This document shows, piece after piece, positions 1 through 11,195 of a DNA stretch of 64,000 bases. This DNA is from Fischerella sp. JS2 (lineage in GTDB: Bacteria > Cyanobacteriota > Cyanobacteriia > Cyanobacteriales > Nostocaceae), in the NCBI RefSeq assembly GCF_032393985.1, contig NZ_CP135918.1, positions 5,085,724-5,149,723 of the forward strand, read 5' to 3'. Position numbers and translations under genes: made by a program. Position 1 is the first letter of the stretch; each line of letters begins with the position of its first letter. The notes beneath the pieces were generated by a model that was not told the DNA's origin, ran no database searches, and was given only the letters and a program-made list of their open reading frames with translations.

Positions 1-3000
1 CAATTTTTAAACAGTTATTTAGTGCATCTAATGCTTCTTGATATCTTTCTTTTATGTAATACAGAGTACCGATGTTTAGCCAAGCTGCGGCATGATGGTT
101 ATCCCACTGTAATACTTCCTGAAATTTCTTCTCAGCTTCATCCAATTGTCTATTATGATAGAATGCAAGAGCTTGCGTATGTAATTGACTTATTACCTCT
201 TGACGGCTCTTAAGATGATTCTCTGGCTCAAGTTGACAATTGTGGCTATTTTTGCTTAGTAAATTATTCTGTAGTTTTTCAATAAAGATGTTTGTGCTGT
301 AAGATATTAATTTTTCCGCTTTTAACTCTACAATGGCTTGCTTGTTTTCCTGTTCTAAAATAATTCTTGCTTTGATACGAGGTAACAAAGCTTGCCACTG
401 AATTTCAGATAAATCACTTACTAAGGAAATTTCTAATTCCTCATAAATGTCTGCATCTGTCTGCATCAGGATATTCATCGTCACACCAGACAAAAACATT
501 TGAGCATCTTCATAAGAAATATTACTAGTGCAGATCAATAAAGTAATCTGTTTACTATTAGGACAAGATGCGATCGCTTTAATCACTTTTCCCAACTCTA
601 AACAGAGTGATTCTTCTGGTCGCGACCAATCTGGAAAAATAATTAAATTTGTCTCTTGTAGATTTAAAGGCAGAAGCATAGCATCAATTAAAGCTGAACT
701 GACAATGTTTGCCATTGTAGACCAAGAAAACTTTTTCGCTTGTTCTAAACCCGCAGCAATTAATGCTTGACGAACACTAGGTTTTTGTACTTCGCAAAGT
801 GCATCTGCTAATCCCTGTACATCATCATCCTTAATGTATATGGCTGTTTCTCCTGCTACTTCGGGAAGTGAAGCGTTAGGACAAGTAATAACTGGACAAC
901 CACAAGCCATTGCTTCTAGTACAGGTAAGCCAAAACCTTCATACTTAGAAGGATAAACAAGTGCTACAGCACCAGAGTAAGCTATTGCTAACTCTTCATC
1001 GCTTAGTTGCAACATATGCACAACACTACCTGATGTTAAAGCTCTAAATTCAGGTGCTAATACACCACAGCTTCCTGTACAGACAATATCAAATCCGTTG
1101 CTACTTGCTAACTGATAAAAAGCTTGAAAAAATAAAATACTGTTCTTATACCCACTTCCTTCACCAACTACCATAAAGTATGGTTTACCAATACCATACT
1201 TGGTTCTAAAACTATTAACTTCTTCTGGTTTAGATGGTAAAAAAGTATTTTTTACTCCGCAATAAGCTACAGTGATAGCCTCTCTAGCTACATACTTGTA
1301 ACAGTTTACAAGATCATTTGCTGTATGTTCTGAAATTGCTATATACGCAGATGCATGTCTAATACCCTGCTGTTTTTCTCGCCACATAGGATGATTCATA
1401 TCCCATCCCATAATTTCTGGAATCATGTCATATGCCATAAATACAGAAGGTGTTGTAATTGGCGTTGTGTAGTAAGTGGAGATAAATATATCAGCACTTT
1501 CTTCATCACAAATTTGCTGTAATATTTCTCGGTCTACATCAGTATTATCGTAGTCATAAGTTGGAACTGTGCGGTATCTAATACCAGGAATTTTAGGAGT
1601 AGTACCAGCGCGATCAAGCACAATAATATGTTTAGCAAAACTGTTATTGCTCCATTCTTCTAGTAATGATGTCCAAACACGAGCAATACCTGTTTGATAT
1701 AATTGAAAAAATACGCCATCAACAATAATTAATGGTTGCGGTTTTTTAAGTTGTGGAGTCTGTAACTCTGCCGATTGTAAAAACTCCCAACTCTGATTTT
1801 CCGAATCTCTATAAGCTATTGGTTTTACACCGCATGATTCAACAGTATCAACCATTGTGTCATCTTGTACCCATGAGAAGTAATGCCTTAATAAAACTGG
1901 AAATTTAGTTTCTTCTTGTAAAACTTTCCACTGGGAAACGGCATTTTTATATCCATAATATTGTTCTTTGAATTCCAACTGATTTTGTGTTATATAGGCA
2001 AAATGTTGAAAGATCAAACCGTATTTTTCGGTTTCATGATGTAAAAAAGGATTTATAGCTGCAACATTTTGCCATTGACCATTTGGTAGAGGTTCTTCTA
2101 GTGTCGGTGGTTCGTGTGCTACCCACACTGCACCTGGTTTATATCGCCAGGTTCTCAACCATTCTTGTCTGGGATTTTGAGAATAACAGTTACGAGTGCT
2201 GACAATTAAGTTTTCTCCTACAAAATACCAACACCAATAAAGAGCAGCAGTTTTTTCAGGATTATTAATAAACATTTGTCGTGCAGTACAAATCTGCTCG
2301 ACTGTCCATAATTCATCTACATCTATTTGCCACAATAAACATTCTTCAGTGATGTTGAATAATGGCTCATTAACCATTTCCCGCTTTCCATCCCAGAAAA
2401 CGCCTTCAGGCTGCCGATAAATTGTAATATTATCTGGGTATTGGCGCACTAATTCATCCAGATACTCTGTTGTACCATCATTACTGTGCCCATCGCGATG
2501 AATTGTAGCACTGATATGCCCACCTAACTTAAGACTCCATCCAGTATCGTGTTGAAGTTCAGCTACACCTTCAACTATGTGCCAATGCCATTTAAAAGGT
2601 AATTGTTTGAATACTTCAATATGATATCTAATGAATGGTTCGCCGTTGAGAACTATCGTAAAAAAGTTAATTGGTGTATTGGCATTACAATTAATTTGCT
2701 GTTCAGCTGGGATTTTAAAATCATCAACTCTTCTAAAGACTGAGTAACCATTGCGTAGGGCAAGATTTTGAATAACTAACTCATAATTAGGATCAGAAAT
2801 TAATCTTTGATGATTTTGATAGTTTTTGAAAGCGTTGATGTCATCTAGTAATATATATTTTGCTCCATAAATCTCATTGAGTTCACTTGCACCAGTAAAC
2901 TCAGAACCATCAATTAAGACAGCATCAAAATATTCAATGTTATTTTGTTCTTTAATTTTCTTGATTCCATTTTGAGGAACTCCAGAAGTTTTTACATATT

Positions 3001-4105
3001 CAATATCTTGTTTTAGCCAGCCTATTACTTGCTCAAGAGAGTAGTAGTTTAAATTGGTGTTAGTACTGCTATAAAAATTTATAATTTCATTGATACTGGG
3101 AAAATTCTCTAGAGAAACAGATGAAATATTGTAGCATTTTACAAAAGAGTCATTAGCATACCTCTTTTTTAACTCTGTAAATCGAGTATGTGAAACTTCA
3201 ATACAGAATAGTGTTGGGTGATTTGGATTTTTTTGCAGGCCTGTAACAAATGCTTCTGTACTTCCTTCTCCTGAAGATGAACCGATTTCTAGAACTGTTT
3301 TGATATCGCTTTGGTTAACAATCTTCTTAATGATGTAGTAAAAATCATCATTTGTTATTTCAGGTAAAATGATGTTGTTTAATTGTGAATTTAATATTTT
3401 ATTATTATCTAATTTTTCAAGTAAAGCTTGAACAGAAGGTAGTATTTCAATATAATTCCATTCTGTTATCTCAATTTTTTTCGGATCTGGCAAATAAAAA
3501 TGCCGTCCTCCATCTTGCGGATTTATCTTAGAGTAGCGTCGAATTTTTGTACGTCGCTGTTCTTCATTATTAATAAATAAATCTAAATGATATATACTTA
3601 ATTCACTTAAGTATATACCTGGATGATTAAGATTATGAACACTTTCATGAATTTGTCCAGTATAATAAATATCTTGATTATATTTAAATAAACGCCGCTG
3701 AAAATTAGGATAATGTGGTGAGCTACTAATATAGTAATGTTTACTAAAATTACTAATCCATTTTCTAGGAATCCAAAAGTTATCACTGTCTAAATTATAT
3801 CTGGAGTTTTTGATAAGTTGTAAGAATTCTCTAGTTTCTGTGTTAACAAACTCATCTGAATCAAGGACAAATATCCAATCAGTCTTAACCCAATTTAAAT
3901 ATAAATTCCGCTGTTGAGAATGATTACCTGACCATTTTGAATGTATTATTTTAGCTCCATAATTTAATGCAATTTTACAAGTGGAATCAGTACTGCCACC
4001 ATCAATAATTATCAACTCATCATAAATATAATTCAGAGATTCTAAAGCAATAGCTAATGTTTTTTCTGAATTTTGTACCATCATGCACACAGAAAGACTT
4101 GGCAT
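1..4105 (-). CDS. Giant multi-domain glycosyltransferase (GT2 + SAM-like + GT-A-like + GT4 + TPR), 3' end outside window
   Basis: An open frame runs from an ATG at 4103-4105 to the left edge (1368 codons, no stop found in the stretches I checked), so the protein continues outside the window. Residues 1-220 are a family 2 glycosyltransferase (start [14 protein letters not shown], DxD-type VLDSDEF). Around 270 is a Rossmann methyltransferase-like motif [11 protein letters not shown]. Residues 480-700 form a second GT-A-like unit ([20 protein letters not shown]). Residues 790-1130 are a family 4 glycosyltransferase with the donor-site [14 protein letters not shown] near 1052-1069. TPR helices start near 1305. 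Such chimeras in filamentous cyanobacteria are thought to build surface polysaccharide or glycosylate proteins. The acceptor is unknown. Domain family calls are by motif recognition. Confidence 0.85.
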   Translation of the reverse strand, partial: MPSLSVCMMVQNSEKTLAIALESLNYIYDELIIIDGGSTDSTCKIALNYGAKIIHSKWSGNHSQQRNLYLNWVKTDWIFVLDSDEFVNTETREFLQLIKNSRYNLDSDNFWIPRKWISNFSKHYYISSSPHYPNFQRRLFKYNQDIYYTGQIHESVHNLNHPGIYLSELSIYHLDLFINNEEQRRTKIRRYSKINPQDGGRHFYLPDPKKIEITEWNYIEILPSVQALLEKLDNNKILNSQLNNIILPEITNDDFYYIIKKIVNQSDIKTVLEIGSSSGEGSTEAFVTGLQKNPNHPTLFCIEVSHTRFTELKKRYANDSFVKCYNISSVSLENFPSINEIINFYSSTNTNLNYYSLEQVIGWLKQDIEYVKTSGVPQNGIKKIKEQNNIEYFDAVLIDGSEFTGASELNEIYGAKYILLDDINAFKNYQNHQRLISDPNYELVIQNLALRNGYSVFRRVDDFKIPAEQQINCNANTPINFFTIVLNGEPFIRYHIEVFKQLPFKWHWHIVEGVAELQHDTGWSLKLGGHISATIHRDGHSNDGTTEYLDELVRQYPDNITIYRQPEGVFWDGKREMVNEPLFNITEECLLWQIDVDELWTVEQICTARQMFINNPEKTAALYWCWYFVGENLIVSTRNCYSQNPRQEWLRTWRYKPGAVWVAHEPPTLEEPLPNGQWQNVAAINPFLHHETEKYGLIFQHFAYITQNQLEFKEQYYGYKNAVSQWKVLQEETKFPVLLRHYFSWVQDDTMVDTVESCGVKPIAYRDSENQSWEFLQSAELQTPQLKKPQPLIIVDGVFFQLYQTGIARVWTSLLEEWSNNSFAKHIIVLDRAGTTPKIPGIRYRTVPTYDYDNTDVDREILQQICDEESADIFISTYYTTPITTPSVFMAYDMIPEIMGWDMNHPMWREKQQGIRHASAYIAISEHTANDLVNCYKYVAREAITVAYCGVKNTFLPSKPEEVNSFRTKYGIGKPYFMVVGEGSGYKNSILFFQAFYQLASSNGFDIVCTGSCGVLAPEFRALTSGSVVHMLQLSDEELAIAYSGAVALVYPSKYEGFGLPVLEAMACGCPVITCPNASLPEVAGETAIYIKDDDVQGLADALCEVQKPSVRQALIAAGLEQAKKFSWSTMANIVSSALIDAMLLPLNLQETNLIIFPDWSRPEESLCLELGKVIKAIASCPNSKQITLLICTSNISYEDAQMFLSGVTMNILMQTDADIYEELEISLVSDLSEIQWQALLPRIKARIILEQENKQAIVELKAEKLISYSTNIFIEKLQNNLLSKNSHNCQLEPENHLKSRQEVISQLHTQALAFYHNRQLDEAEKKFQEVLQWDNHHAAAWLNIGTLYYIKERYQEALDALNNCLKI

Positions 4106-4189
4106 ATAGTATTCAAACTCCTTAATTTAAAAATTAATTTAATCATTTGTAAAAATATTTACAAGCTGTTCAAGTTTTATGGAAATTTG

Positions 4190-4588
4190 TTAGCGATCGC
4201 TCTTATTACCCACTTGTTTTTTCAATTGTTCTAAAATGACTTTGTAATCTTCTCTTTCAGGATTCAATTTCACTAACTTTTCCAAGGGTGCGATCGCGCC
4301 CTTCATATCACCTAACTGCAACCGTATTTTCACTAGTCCTTCTAAAGCAGTTTGATTTTCTGGTTCTCGCTGCAATACCACCTCAAAACCCTGTACCTGT
4401 TGTTGTAACGAGGTATCAGCAGAAGAAGTAACTGGTTTAGGGTTTTGAATAGCCTGTTGCAGTGTAGGAACTATAGCAAACATCCCAGAACCAACAAAAG
4501 ATACAATTGACACCCAAGTCAAAATCCTTTGTCGCCGCTCTATTTTTTTACGGTGGGCGACTAGGTATTCTTCTCCAGAACTAACCAT
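4190..4588 (-). CDS. Membrane-anchored tetratricopeptide protein
   Basis: A 132-residue protein with a basic N-terminus ([11 protein letters not shown]), one membrane segment at about residues 22-42, a low-complexity linker, and one to two TPR-like helix pairs at about 65-125 ([20 protein letters not shown], then [19 protein letters not shown]). This is a common small cyanobacterial architecture in which the TPR part faces the cytoplasm or periplasm and acts as a protein-binding scaffold. No catalytic motif is visible. It ends 84 bases before the giant glycosyltransferase start on the same strand, so co-transcription is possible. Partner proteins cannot be inferred from the sequence. Confidence 0.8.
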   Translation of the reverse strand: MVSSGEEYLVAHRKKIERRQRILTWVSIVSFVGSGMFAIVPTLQQAIQNPKPVTSSADTSLQQQVQGFEVVLQREPENQTALEGLVKIRLQLGDMKGAIAPLEKLVKLNPEREDYKVILEQLKKQVGNKSDR

Positions 4589-4743
4589 ATTTCAACAGTC
4601 ACTGCGGTAAATACTTAAGTACCAGCAAGCCTCCTGTTAAGAGAATACCCAGTGTCTCTTAAAAACTAACATTTGGGCTAAAAATTTTTTACCTTAAGTT
4701 CAAAAGCCTATTGTGAGTGTAGAGACGAATAAACAAAGATGAA

Positions 4744-4945
4744 TTATTTAGCAGTGTCCGACTCGCTACTTTTTTCCTGTATTGCTTTTGTATCTGCTAC
4801 CTGTCTCACTAACTCTATATCTAACTTTAGTGCCTCCGCTATTTGTTCTACAGTTGCACCTAAGCTCAACATAAAAGGAACTGCTTCTAACTTACCTTCT
4901 AACTTGGCTTCTTGATATACCTTGGTTTGCTTTAACTTGATGTTT
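4744..4945 (-). pseudogene. C-terminal remnant of an Rpn/PD-(D/E)XK family nuclease
   Basis: Reading the minus strand toward a TAA at 4744-4746 gives a tail with EAKLEGKLEAVPFMLSLG followed by a helical segment with VEQIAEALKLDIELVRQV. This is the usual C-terminus of cyanobacterial Rpn-type (recombination-promoting nuclease / putative transposase) proteins. An in-frame stop lies just upstream near 4945 and there is no start codon or nuclease core, so only about 65 codons survive. Family assignment is from the characteristic EGKLE and LxLxxxxI pattern. It is a decayed mobile-type gene. Confidence 0.65.
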
Positions 4946-4993
4946 TATTTGATGCAGCAGTTATAAATTTAGAGCGCTTGTCGTTTGCATAAA

Positions 4994-5072
4994 GTACAGT
5001 TTTATCGGTGTGCATCTGTGTGCATCTGTGTTCGTTTTTTCCCCATACTGCACCTAACTGCAAATCGCTATA
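4994..5072. repeat. Interspersed repeat, copy 1 (inverted copy at 19523-19593)
   Basis: About 79 bases running from GTACAG through TTTATCGGTGTGCATCTGTG and TTCGTTTTTT to TACTGCA..TGCAAAT.GCTATAT. A diverged copy in opposite orientation lies at 19523-19593 and shares the same blocks in the same order. The central CATCTGTGTTCG core also occurs alone near 12632, 28565 and 61880-62055. It is non-coding and lies between the nuclease remnant and the large membrane-protein gene. Confidence 0.75.
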
Positions 5073-5077
5073 TTCAC

Positions 5078-8000
5078 CTACTGCCAATCTTGAAATTTAT
5101 CGCTTGTACTGCGAAGTAAAGAATTTAACTGGGTGCGATGGGTTTCAAAGTTGGCGGCGATAGAAATGAAGATGATACCCACTACTAAGCTAATAATCCA
5201 TTTAAAAAATGAGTAGCGTAAGCTAAAAAGCACCAATTGATAAAAAGCAGTAATCAAAAAGGTAGCTGTGCCAACATAGAGAAAAGCCCGCACTCGCAAA
5301 CCCAAGCCAGCAAAGATGGCGATGAGACTGAAAATTCCTGGTATTAAGGCTGTATCTTGATGAAATAAAATCGCCCATCCGCAAATTAAGCCACTACTTA
5401 GCAGTCGCCAATAGTGACGACTGGTTTTCATGTCTGGTTGTCTTAGTTGAGGATCAAATTGGGCAACATATAGTAGAGATAAGCCGATTACTGTCACATA
5501 CCATAAACTATCATTCAAACCCAAGACAGCAAACCAGCGGAAAATAGCCCAATCAATCAACGCCACACTGATGTAGGTGACACGGAATTGATGGCTAAAT
5601 ATACCAAGGAAAGCATAAAATCCGGCTGTTAGCAGCAAAGCAATTGGATGAATTTGCAGCCTGGTTTCCCATAAAAGTATTAGTGGTATGATGTAGGCGG
5701 CTCGTTGCCAAGGTCTTTTTGACCAACCCCAGTTTTCCCAAGGTAAGATGTAGAGGAAATAGGCAACGACACAGGCGATCGCAGCATTCCAAGGTACTAA
5801 CGGCCCAGCAAACCATTGTCCCACAGCTGTTTCTCGCCAAAATATCCTCACGGCAGCTACTTCTAACAACCCCAGGTAAACCCAGATTTCGTCAGGTGTA
5901 ACGAGTGAGGTGTGGGATTCTTCCCTTTGCTGTGGGAATCTTCCCTGAAAGATAGCGTAACGAATCAAAAATACTCCTGTTCCTAAACCCAAGAGGCGGT
6001 TAACTTGAATGGGTGCAGTTATAGCGACTATCAATAAAAAGCTACTCCAAGCCCAATGCAAATGGGCAATTACTTTTAATTCTTCTGGTGTCAGCCGTAA
6101 ATAATTGACTAGCCAAGGCGACAATATACGATAGGCATACATAATAGTTGTGCCTAAAGCTGACATGGCAATTAAACCATCGCCCCATGCACCCCCTGAA
6201 GCTTGCAACATTTGATAGAACAACAGTTCATAGGCAGAAATTGATATGCCCAGAATTCCTAAGTAAACTAGAGGTTTAAATTCTTCCCGACGTCGCCCGA
6301 CTCCAATCACAATTACAGCTACACCCAAAGAAGCCAAACCTGTCCACTCTGTGAAGGTGTCCAAGCGCAGCAGTAAACTGAACCCTGCATAGATTAACGG
6401 GAGAATGTGAAAGCTACTAGGCAATCTTTCTAAGCGGTGTCGCCGTTGCCACCATTCGCCAAATAGTTGAGAAAATAAACCCAAGGCGATATTAGTGATC
6501 GCAATTTGAATCATAGAGCGATCGCCAAAAGCCAGCAACTCGGCAATTAATAATTCTAAACACCAACCGATGCCATAAAAAGCCAAATTTGTTGGTTGCT
6601 GCCAACTACGATAAATTATGGCTGCGAGAATAATCACATTAGCAGCTACATACAACAATCCAGGAGTTGTAACACCCTGGTAAACCCAGACAGAGTGCAG
6701 TGTCAAACTCAATAACTCTACACCAGTTAATGCGATCGCCCATCTATCTGTGGCAACTGCATATATACTTGCTAGTTCGTTACCTCTATGTTGCAGTGCT
6801 GTGCGAGTTAGCCATAATCCTAGAATAGTTATTGCGCCAACTACAAACCACCCCTGTACTGACAAGTTTGGCAAACCTGGTACATCTTCCCACAACAAAG
6901 CAGCGATCGCACTTAGAACAAACCCGACTGTAATTACCGCATAGACTTTGTATTTTAAAAAACTAGTATTTACAAACATTAAAGCCGCAGCGACTGCCAA
7001 GGCGATTAATCTCACTCTGGGTAGCGGTAAAGTTAGCAACTGAGTAAGTCCCAACCCGATGACACTCAAAATAACCTTGAGATTGCGTTGTTCTCCGGAA
7101 CTGCGACTAGCAACACCTGTGAGAGTTATGGGAGTAATTAGCCAAGCGATCCCCCAACTGGCATTATTGACAGCGTAGTTTCTCCAGGCGAATTCAGCAT
7201 TTACCCAAAATAGGTAAAAGCTAATCACAGCTAGCCCCAAACCGATGAACCAAGCACTACGTCGCCACCAACCTTCACCAAGGCTAAATAGCCACTCGGC
7301 TACCATGATGACTAACAAAATTGTTGCCCAAATTTCATTACTTAGATTTGGGAACAGCCAATCAATTATGGAACAAAGTGTTAGTACTCCTGTGATGTGA
7401 GTGAGATATATCAGGGTAGGGGAGGTGTGAGGAGTGGGGCGGCGTTGGGTGACAACTGCTAAAGTGATTGTGGAAAGGAGTAGATTTAGTGATCGCAATG
7501 CTGGGTTAACTAAAGCAATTACAGTTAACGCAGAGGCAAAACCCAATGTTAACTGTTCGCCAAACTTAGCTATTTCTCTTCTACCGAGGTGGTGTAACTT
7601 GTCTGTCACCACCACCATTAAAATTACGTAGGGAAATAAAGCGACACTTAATAAAGCCCAGGCTTCACCTTGAGAATTGGTGAGTTGGGTTGCAGTAGCG
7701 ATCGCTGTTTGTTGTAAAGCGTCAGGTACTAATCGCCAGCCTAGCCAAATTGCCTGTAAGCCGATTGTAAAAATAGCAACAAAGTCACGTTTGTAGTTAT
7801 ATAGTTGCAAACGACGGGCGAAAAACCACAAACTTAAGCCACTTACAGCTATTGCTTGTCCAGGATGAGATAGTACTGAGACTAACCAACCGAGGAATAA
7901 TAAGATACCACCGATTAGTTGCCAAGGAAATATAGAGATAGGGTGATCGGGTGATCGGGTAATAGGGTGATGGGGAGAACTTAGAATCAAATTCTCCCCA

Positions 8001-9022
8001 CCTCCGGTTCTCCCCACCTCCTCATCTTGTTGTTGTGCCAACCAAGTTAGCAGCCAACCGCAAATACCAACAGCTAACCCCAACTGTGTCACATCTAGGT
8101 GGTGAATAAAAATTCCCCTGACTAACAATACCAGTAAGGCATAAACCACAACTAAAGCAGATAAACTAATACCGTTCTCACTTTGTCTATCTGTTTGTCG
8201 TGATCGCAAACGAGTTTGATAAACCGTAATCAGAGTCGTTCCTGCAACTGCAAGATAAAGGGCAATCAAGGGAAATATGGGTAGATTCCAGCCCCAGTGC
8301 AGATAACTTAAGCCGAGAATATTTACTAGAAATAATTTTTGATTTGCTAAACCGACAGCAAATAGGCGACTTTTGCCGATCAAAACTGTAATCGCACTCA
8401 GACAAATAGAAGCGATCGCTACTACAATCCAGTTCACAGGATTCTGCCACAACCCAAAGCGATCCATTGCCCAAAAATTTATCGGTACTAACAAAAGCGT
8501 GACAATTAATAATGTCTGTGCTGTTAGTCTTAAATTACTTTGCTTGGCTGTCCACAAACTCATTCCCCCAAAACTCAGGGTATAAGCAAACAAAACCCCA
8601 TACTGTCCGGACGCAGGAAATCTCTCCCACTGGCTAGCTGCAAGCACCCCAGAAGATAGCACTACCAGAAATACACCCAAAAACAGCAGCCAACGCACAC
8701 TTAATTCTGATAGCAGTGACTGCAATATTTCTGTGGCAAAATTCGGTTTTGCTGGTTCTGGTGGTGGCTGAACTCTGTTAGCAGTTACAGATTGTACAGA
8801 TGTAGATGTGATAGCTGCTTTTTCTGGTTCAGATTGAATCTGAGATTCCAATACTACTTTGCAAACAAGGTATTCTCGACACAGTTGCCGAACTTGGGCA
8901 TCAGATATCAAGCCCAAACGTAACCACGTATCAAGTCCTTGCAGTAACTGCGGATGGTAGGATGGCAGCCTAATTTCAATTTTGAGTGGGCGATCAAGTG
9001 GGGATGACATAAGTAGTAGCAA
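5078..9022 (-). CDS. Very large polytopic membrane protein of unknown function
   Basis: A 1314-residue protein. Residues 1-100 are soluble, with a short helical segment (LRLGLISDAQVRQLCREYL) and a Pro-rich linker. From about residue 105 to the end there are roughly thirty or more hydrophobic helices. I recognise no transporter signature, catalytic motif or ligand-binding motif. The layout (short cytosolic cap plus a long helical array) resembles uncharacterised DUF2157-like cyanobacterial membrane proteins, but I cannot assign a family with certainty. The TTG/ATG region offers a second start at Met5 (MSSPLDRP). A low-complexity acidic stretch near residues 335-355 (EEVGRTGGGE) looks like a repeat-derived insertion between helices. 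Confidence 0.8.
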   Translation of the reverse strand: MLLLMSSPLDRPLKIEIRLPSYHPQLLQGLDTWLRLGLISDAQVRQLCREYLVCKVVLESQIQSEPEKAAITSTSVQSVTANRVQPPPEPAKPNFATEILQSLLSELSVRWLLFLGVFLVVLSSGVLAASQWERFPASGQYGVLFAYTLSFGGMSLWTAKQSNLRLTAQTLLIVTLLLVPINFWAMDRFGLWQNPVNWIVVAIASICLSAITVLIGKSRLFAVGLANQKLFLVNILGLSYLHWGWNLPIFPLIALYLAVAGTTLITVYQTRLRSRQTDRQSENGISLSALVVVYALLVLLVRGIFIHHLDVTQLGLAVGICGWLLTWLAQQQDEEVGRTGGGENLILSSPHHPITRSPDHPISIFPWQLIGGILLFLGWLVSVLSHPGQAIAVSGLSLWFFARRLQLYNYKRDFVAIFTIGLQAIWLGWRLVPDALQQTAIATATQLTNSQGEAWALLSVALFPYVILMVVVTDKLHHLGRREIAKFGEQLTLGFASALTVIALVNPALRSLNLLLSTITLAVVTQRRPTPHTSPTLIYLTHITGVLTLCSIIDWLFPNLSNEIWATILLVIMVAEWLFSLGEGWWRRSAWFIGLGLAVISFYLFWVNAEFAWRNYAVNNASWGIAWLITPITLTGVASRSSGEQRNLKVILSVIGLGLTQLLTLPLPRVRLIALAVAAALMFVNTSFLKYKVYAVITVGFVLSAIAALLWEDVPGLPNLSVQGWFVVGAITILGLWLTRTALQHRGNELASIYAVATDRWAIALTGVELLSLTLHSVWVYQGVTTPGLLYVAANVIILAAIIYRSWQQPTNLAFYGIGWCLELLIAELLAFGDRSMIQIAITNIALGLFSQLFGEWWQRRHRLERLPSSFHILPLIYAGFSLLLRLDTFTEWTGLASLGVAVIVIGVGRRREEFKPLVYLGILGISISAYELLFYQMLQASGGAWGDGLIAMSALGTTIMYAYRILSPWLVNYLRLTPEELKVIAHLHWAWSSFLLIVAITAPIQVNRLLGLGTGVFLIRYAIFQGRFPQQREESHTSLVTPDEIWVYLGLLEVAAVRIFWRETAVGQWFAGPLVPWNAAIACVVAYFLYILPWENWGWSKRPWQRAAYIIPLILLWETRLQIHPIALLLTAGFYAFLGIFSHQFRVTYISVALIDWAIFRWFAVLGLNDSLWYVTVIGLSLLYVAQFDPQLRQPDMKTSRHYWRLLSSGLICGWAILFHQDTALIPGIFSLIAIFAGLGLRVRAFLYVGTATFLITAFYQLVLFSLRYSFFKWIISLVVGIIFISIAANFETHRTQLNSLLRSTSDKFQDWQ

Positions 9023-9192
9023 TGCAGCTAAGATACTTAAATCATCAGTTTCTCCAACTGTATTTTCGCTCTAGCTGTGCCACTTATGTTGCTGACTGTC
9101 GTTAATTTTTATTTACTTTCATTTACATCTGATGATAATTAAGGAGTAGGAAAAATTATTTTAATCATCGAACACCAATGCACGCATTGAGA

Positions 9193-10761
9193 TTATTCGT
9201 ACTGTGAACGAAGAATAGTTCGTGCTGACACAAACATCAAAATCAACAAAGGAGTTACCAAAACCACTACTAAATACCAGGGAACACCTGCATATAAAAG
9301 AGAATTAGACCACAGATTGATTGTGCTGCTTGCATACTCATTTGCCTCTGAGTATGTATCTTTGATAGTGATAATTGGTGCATGAGTCAGTATCCGCATA
9401 ATGTTGCCGTATGCACCACTAATCATATCTATTGGCTGACTCTGCCAAAAATTCCAAATAAAATCATTGTTAACTTCTAGAGTGGCAATACCACGCTCCA
9501 AGGCATAAACCATGCGAAAATGCCAATTAGAAATTATCGAGGATAAAGCAAGAATAAATCCAAAACTTGCTAGAAAAATTGTGGCAATCCTCAAGGCGGT
9601 TTTTTGCAAAACAAACTCTATATTGACAGCAAAAGGTAAAAATGCGATCGGCACAATCGTAAGTAAGTGACGCGGACCCCATCCAGCAGCACCATACCAA
9701 TTTCTTAACTTGGCATGAAGTAATAACCAGAGTATAGTAATTGTCGCAATGTATATTGCTTCTTTTTTATACTCTTGATAAAACTTTTTGAATAAAATTA
9801 CCGATAAAATCAGTAAAGGAGCATAAATAAATATACTTTTGCCTGGGCTGAAAAGTAAACCACTGATTCCTACAAAAATATTACCATCTAAGGCATTATT
9901 TCCAGCATAAACATCTGTTTGTACAGGAGATTTATAAAATATTCCTGTTCTAAGATAGTTATACCAAGATTGCCAAATGAAAAAAGGTATCAGTGTAAAA
10001 GTTGCTAATGAGATTTCCCGCAAACGTGTTGCAATAGACGAACGATTAAGACTTAATAAATAAGCAAATGATACTCCAATCGCTAGAATCATCGTGATTC
10101 TAGTAATAAATGCAAATCCTAAACAAATAAAACAACCGACTAAGAATTTCAAATTATTTGTCTGACGGTATCTTAAAATCAGAAAAAACGCAGAAGTCAA
10201 TAATGTAGTAGATAGTACACCATCAAATAAATTTCTAGAATAAGTCCACAAATAGGTAGTCAAAGCTAAACAAAGAGTTGCTAATAAGCTCGATATTACT
10301 GCTTTGGAAAATCCGATTCTTAAGATAGCCAAGAAAATAGTAGCAGTGAGCGATACATAAATTCCTGCTTGAAATGATAAGATAAACTGTTGAAATTTTT
10401 CTATAGTTTCTTGACTAATAAATCGAGATAAAATATTTTCTAAAATAACATTAATCAATGCAGTTGGCAGTAGAAAAAGTGTATTACCAATTTCATGTCC
10501 TGCATAGGTTCTACCATTAGGTGCTATTTGAAAAATACCGTCTTGTGGAGTATCAAAGCCTAGCTGACCATGCTTAATAATTTGCACTGCAACTTTGTAA
10601 TGAAATAATCCTTCTGATGAATCAACACCACTATTAGTTAAAGCAAATAAAGCCCAGAAAAAAACAAAGATGCTGAAATAGAGTAAGTTACTTGAGTAAA
10701 ACTTACGCCAATCGGAAACTAAATTGTTCATATTTTCATATCTTCCAATATTACTTGTCAA
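9193..10761 (-). CDS. GT-C-like membrane glycosyltransferase
   Basis: A 522-residue protein with a cytosolic N-terminus of about 25 residues and 10-12 predicted membrane helices. The first periplasmic loop has an acidic motif (SGVDSSEGLFHYKV, near residues 45-58), the position where GT-C enzymes (PMT/ArnT-like) hold the catalytic Asp/Glu. GT-C enzymes move sugars from polyprenyl-phosphate carriers to acceptors on the outer face of the membrane. The gene follows an SMR-like gene with a one-base gap, which recalls the ArnE/F-ArnT arrangement, so a lipid-linked sugar donor is a reasonable inference. Donor and acceptor are unknown. A later Met (NMNNLV, residue 11) could also be the start. Confidence 0.72.
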   Translation of the reverse strand: MTSNIGRYENMNNLVSDWRKFYSSNLLYFSIFVFFWALFALTNSGVDSSEGLFHYKVAVQIIKHGQLGFDTPQDGIFQIAPNGRTYAGHEIGNTLFLLPTALINVILENILSRFISQETIEKFQQFILSFQAGIYVSLTATIFLAILRIGFSKAVISSLLATLCLALTTYLWTYSRNLFDGVLSTTLLTSAFFLILRYRQTNNLKFLVGCFICLGFAFITRITMILAIGVSFAYLLSLNRSSIATRLREISLATFTLIPFFIWQSWYNYLRTGIFYKSPVQTDVYAGNNALDGNIFVGISGLLFSPGKSIFIYAPLLILSVILFKKFYQEYKKEAIYIATITILWLLLHAKLRNWYGAAGWGPRHLLTIVPIAFLPFAVNIEFVLQKTALRIATIFLASFGFILALSSIISNWHFRMVYALERGIATLEVNNDFIWNFWQSQPIDMISGAYGNIMRILTHAPIITIKDTYSEANEYASSTINLWSNSLLYAGVPWYLVVVLVTPLLILMFVSARTILRSQYE

Positions 10762-10762
10762 T

Positions 10763-11101
10763 TTACAGAGTTTTTCCTACAGCGATCGCCCAAATTCCAC
10801 TGATAAGCAATCCAACCCCAATCCACTGAGCAGGCGACACTTTTTCTTGGAGAATCATAGAACCAACAATTGTGGTAGCCACAACAGTTAATCCGATGAC
10901 TATAGGATAGGCAATAGATAAATTAAACTTTCCTAAAACAGTAATGTAAACAATCATACTAAAAAAGTACAGACAAGTACCTCCAAATAAATAGATATTC
11001 AAGGGATTTTGACCTGCTCCTAGTTTCAAAAAAGTTTGAGCTACAGTATTTAAAGCGACTGTAAGTAAAATTAATAGAATAAAAAAAATCTGACTCAGCA
11101 C
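10763..11101 (-). CDS. SMR/EamA-like four-helix membrane transporter
   Basis: A 112-residue protein with four hydrophobic helices. The last pair contains the small-multidrug-resistance signature region (AYPIVIGLTVVATTIVGSMILQEKVSPAQWIGVGLL, about residues 64-100; Glu in LQEK). It lacks the helix-1 Glu of EmrE, which fits the ArnE/ArnF-like branch that flips undecaprenyl-phosphate sugars rather than drug exporters. It abuts the GT-C gene downstream by one base, suggesting translational coupling. I infer a flippase subunit for a lipid-linked sugar. A generic SMR exporter remains possible. Confidence 0.75.
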   Translation of the reverse strand: MLSQIFFILLILLTVALNTVAQTFLKLGAGQNPLNIYLFGGTCLYFFSMIVYITVLGKFNLSIAYPIVIGLTVVATTIVGSMILQEKVSPAQWIGVGLLISGIWAIAVGKTL

Positions 11102-11195
11102 GATTGCAATTTACTCCCTGTGTTTTTAGTCTTGGTGTATAAATATCATTGCATTCTTTTGCTATTTAGAATAAATTATTATTCTGAATCATATT

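Noticed and set aside
528-770. Plus-strand frame in the giant glycosyltransferase gene
   Set aside because: Antisense shadow of the GT4/TPR region.
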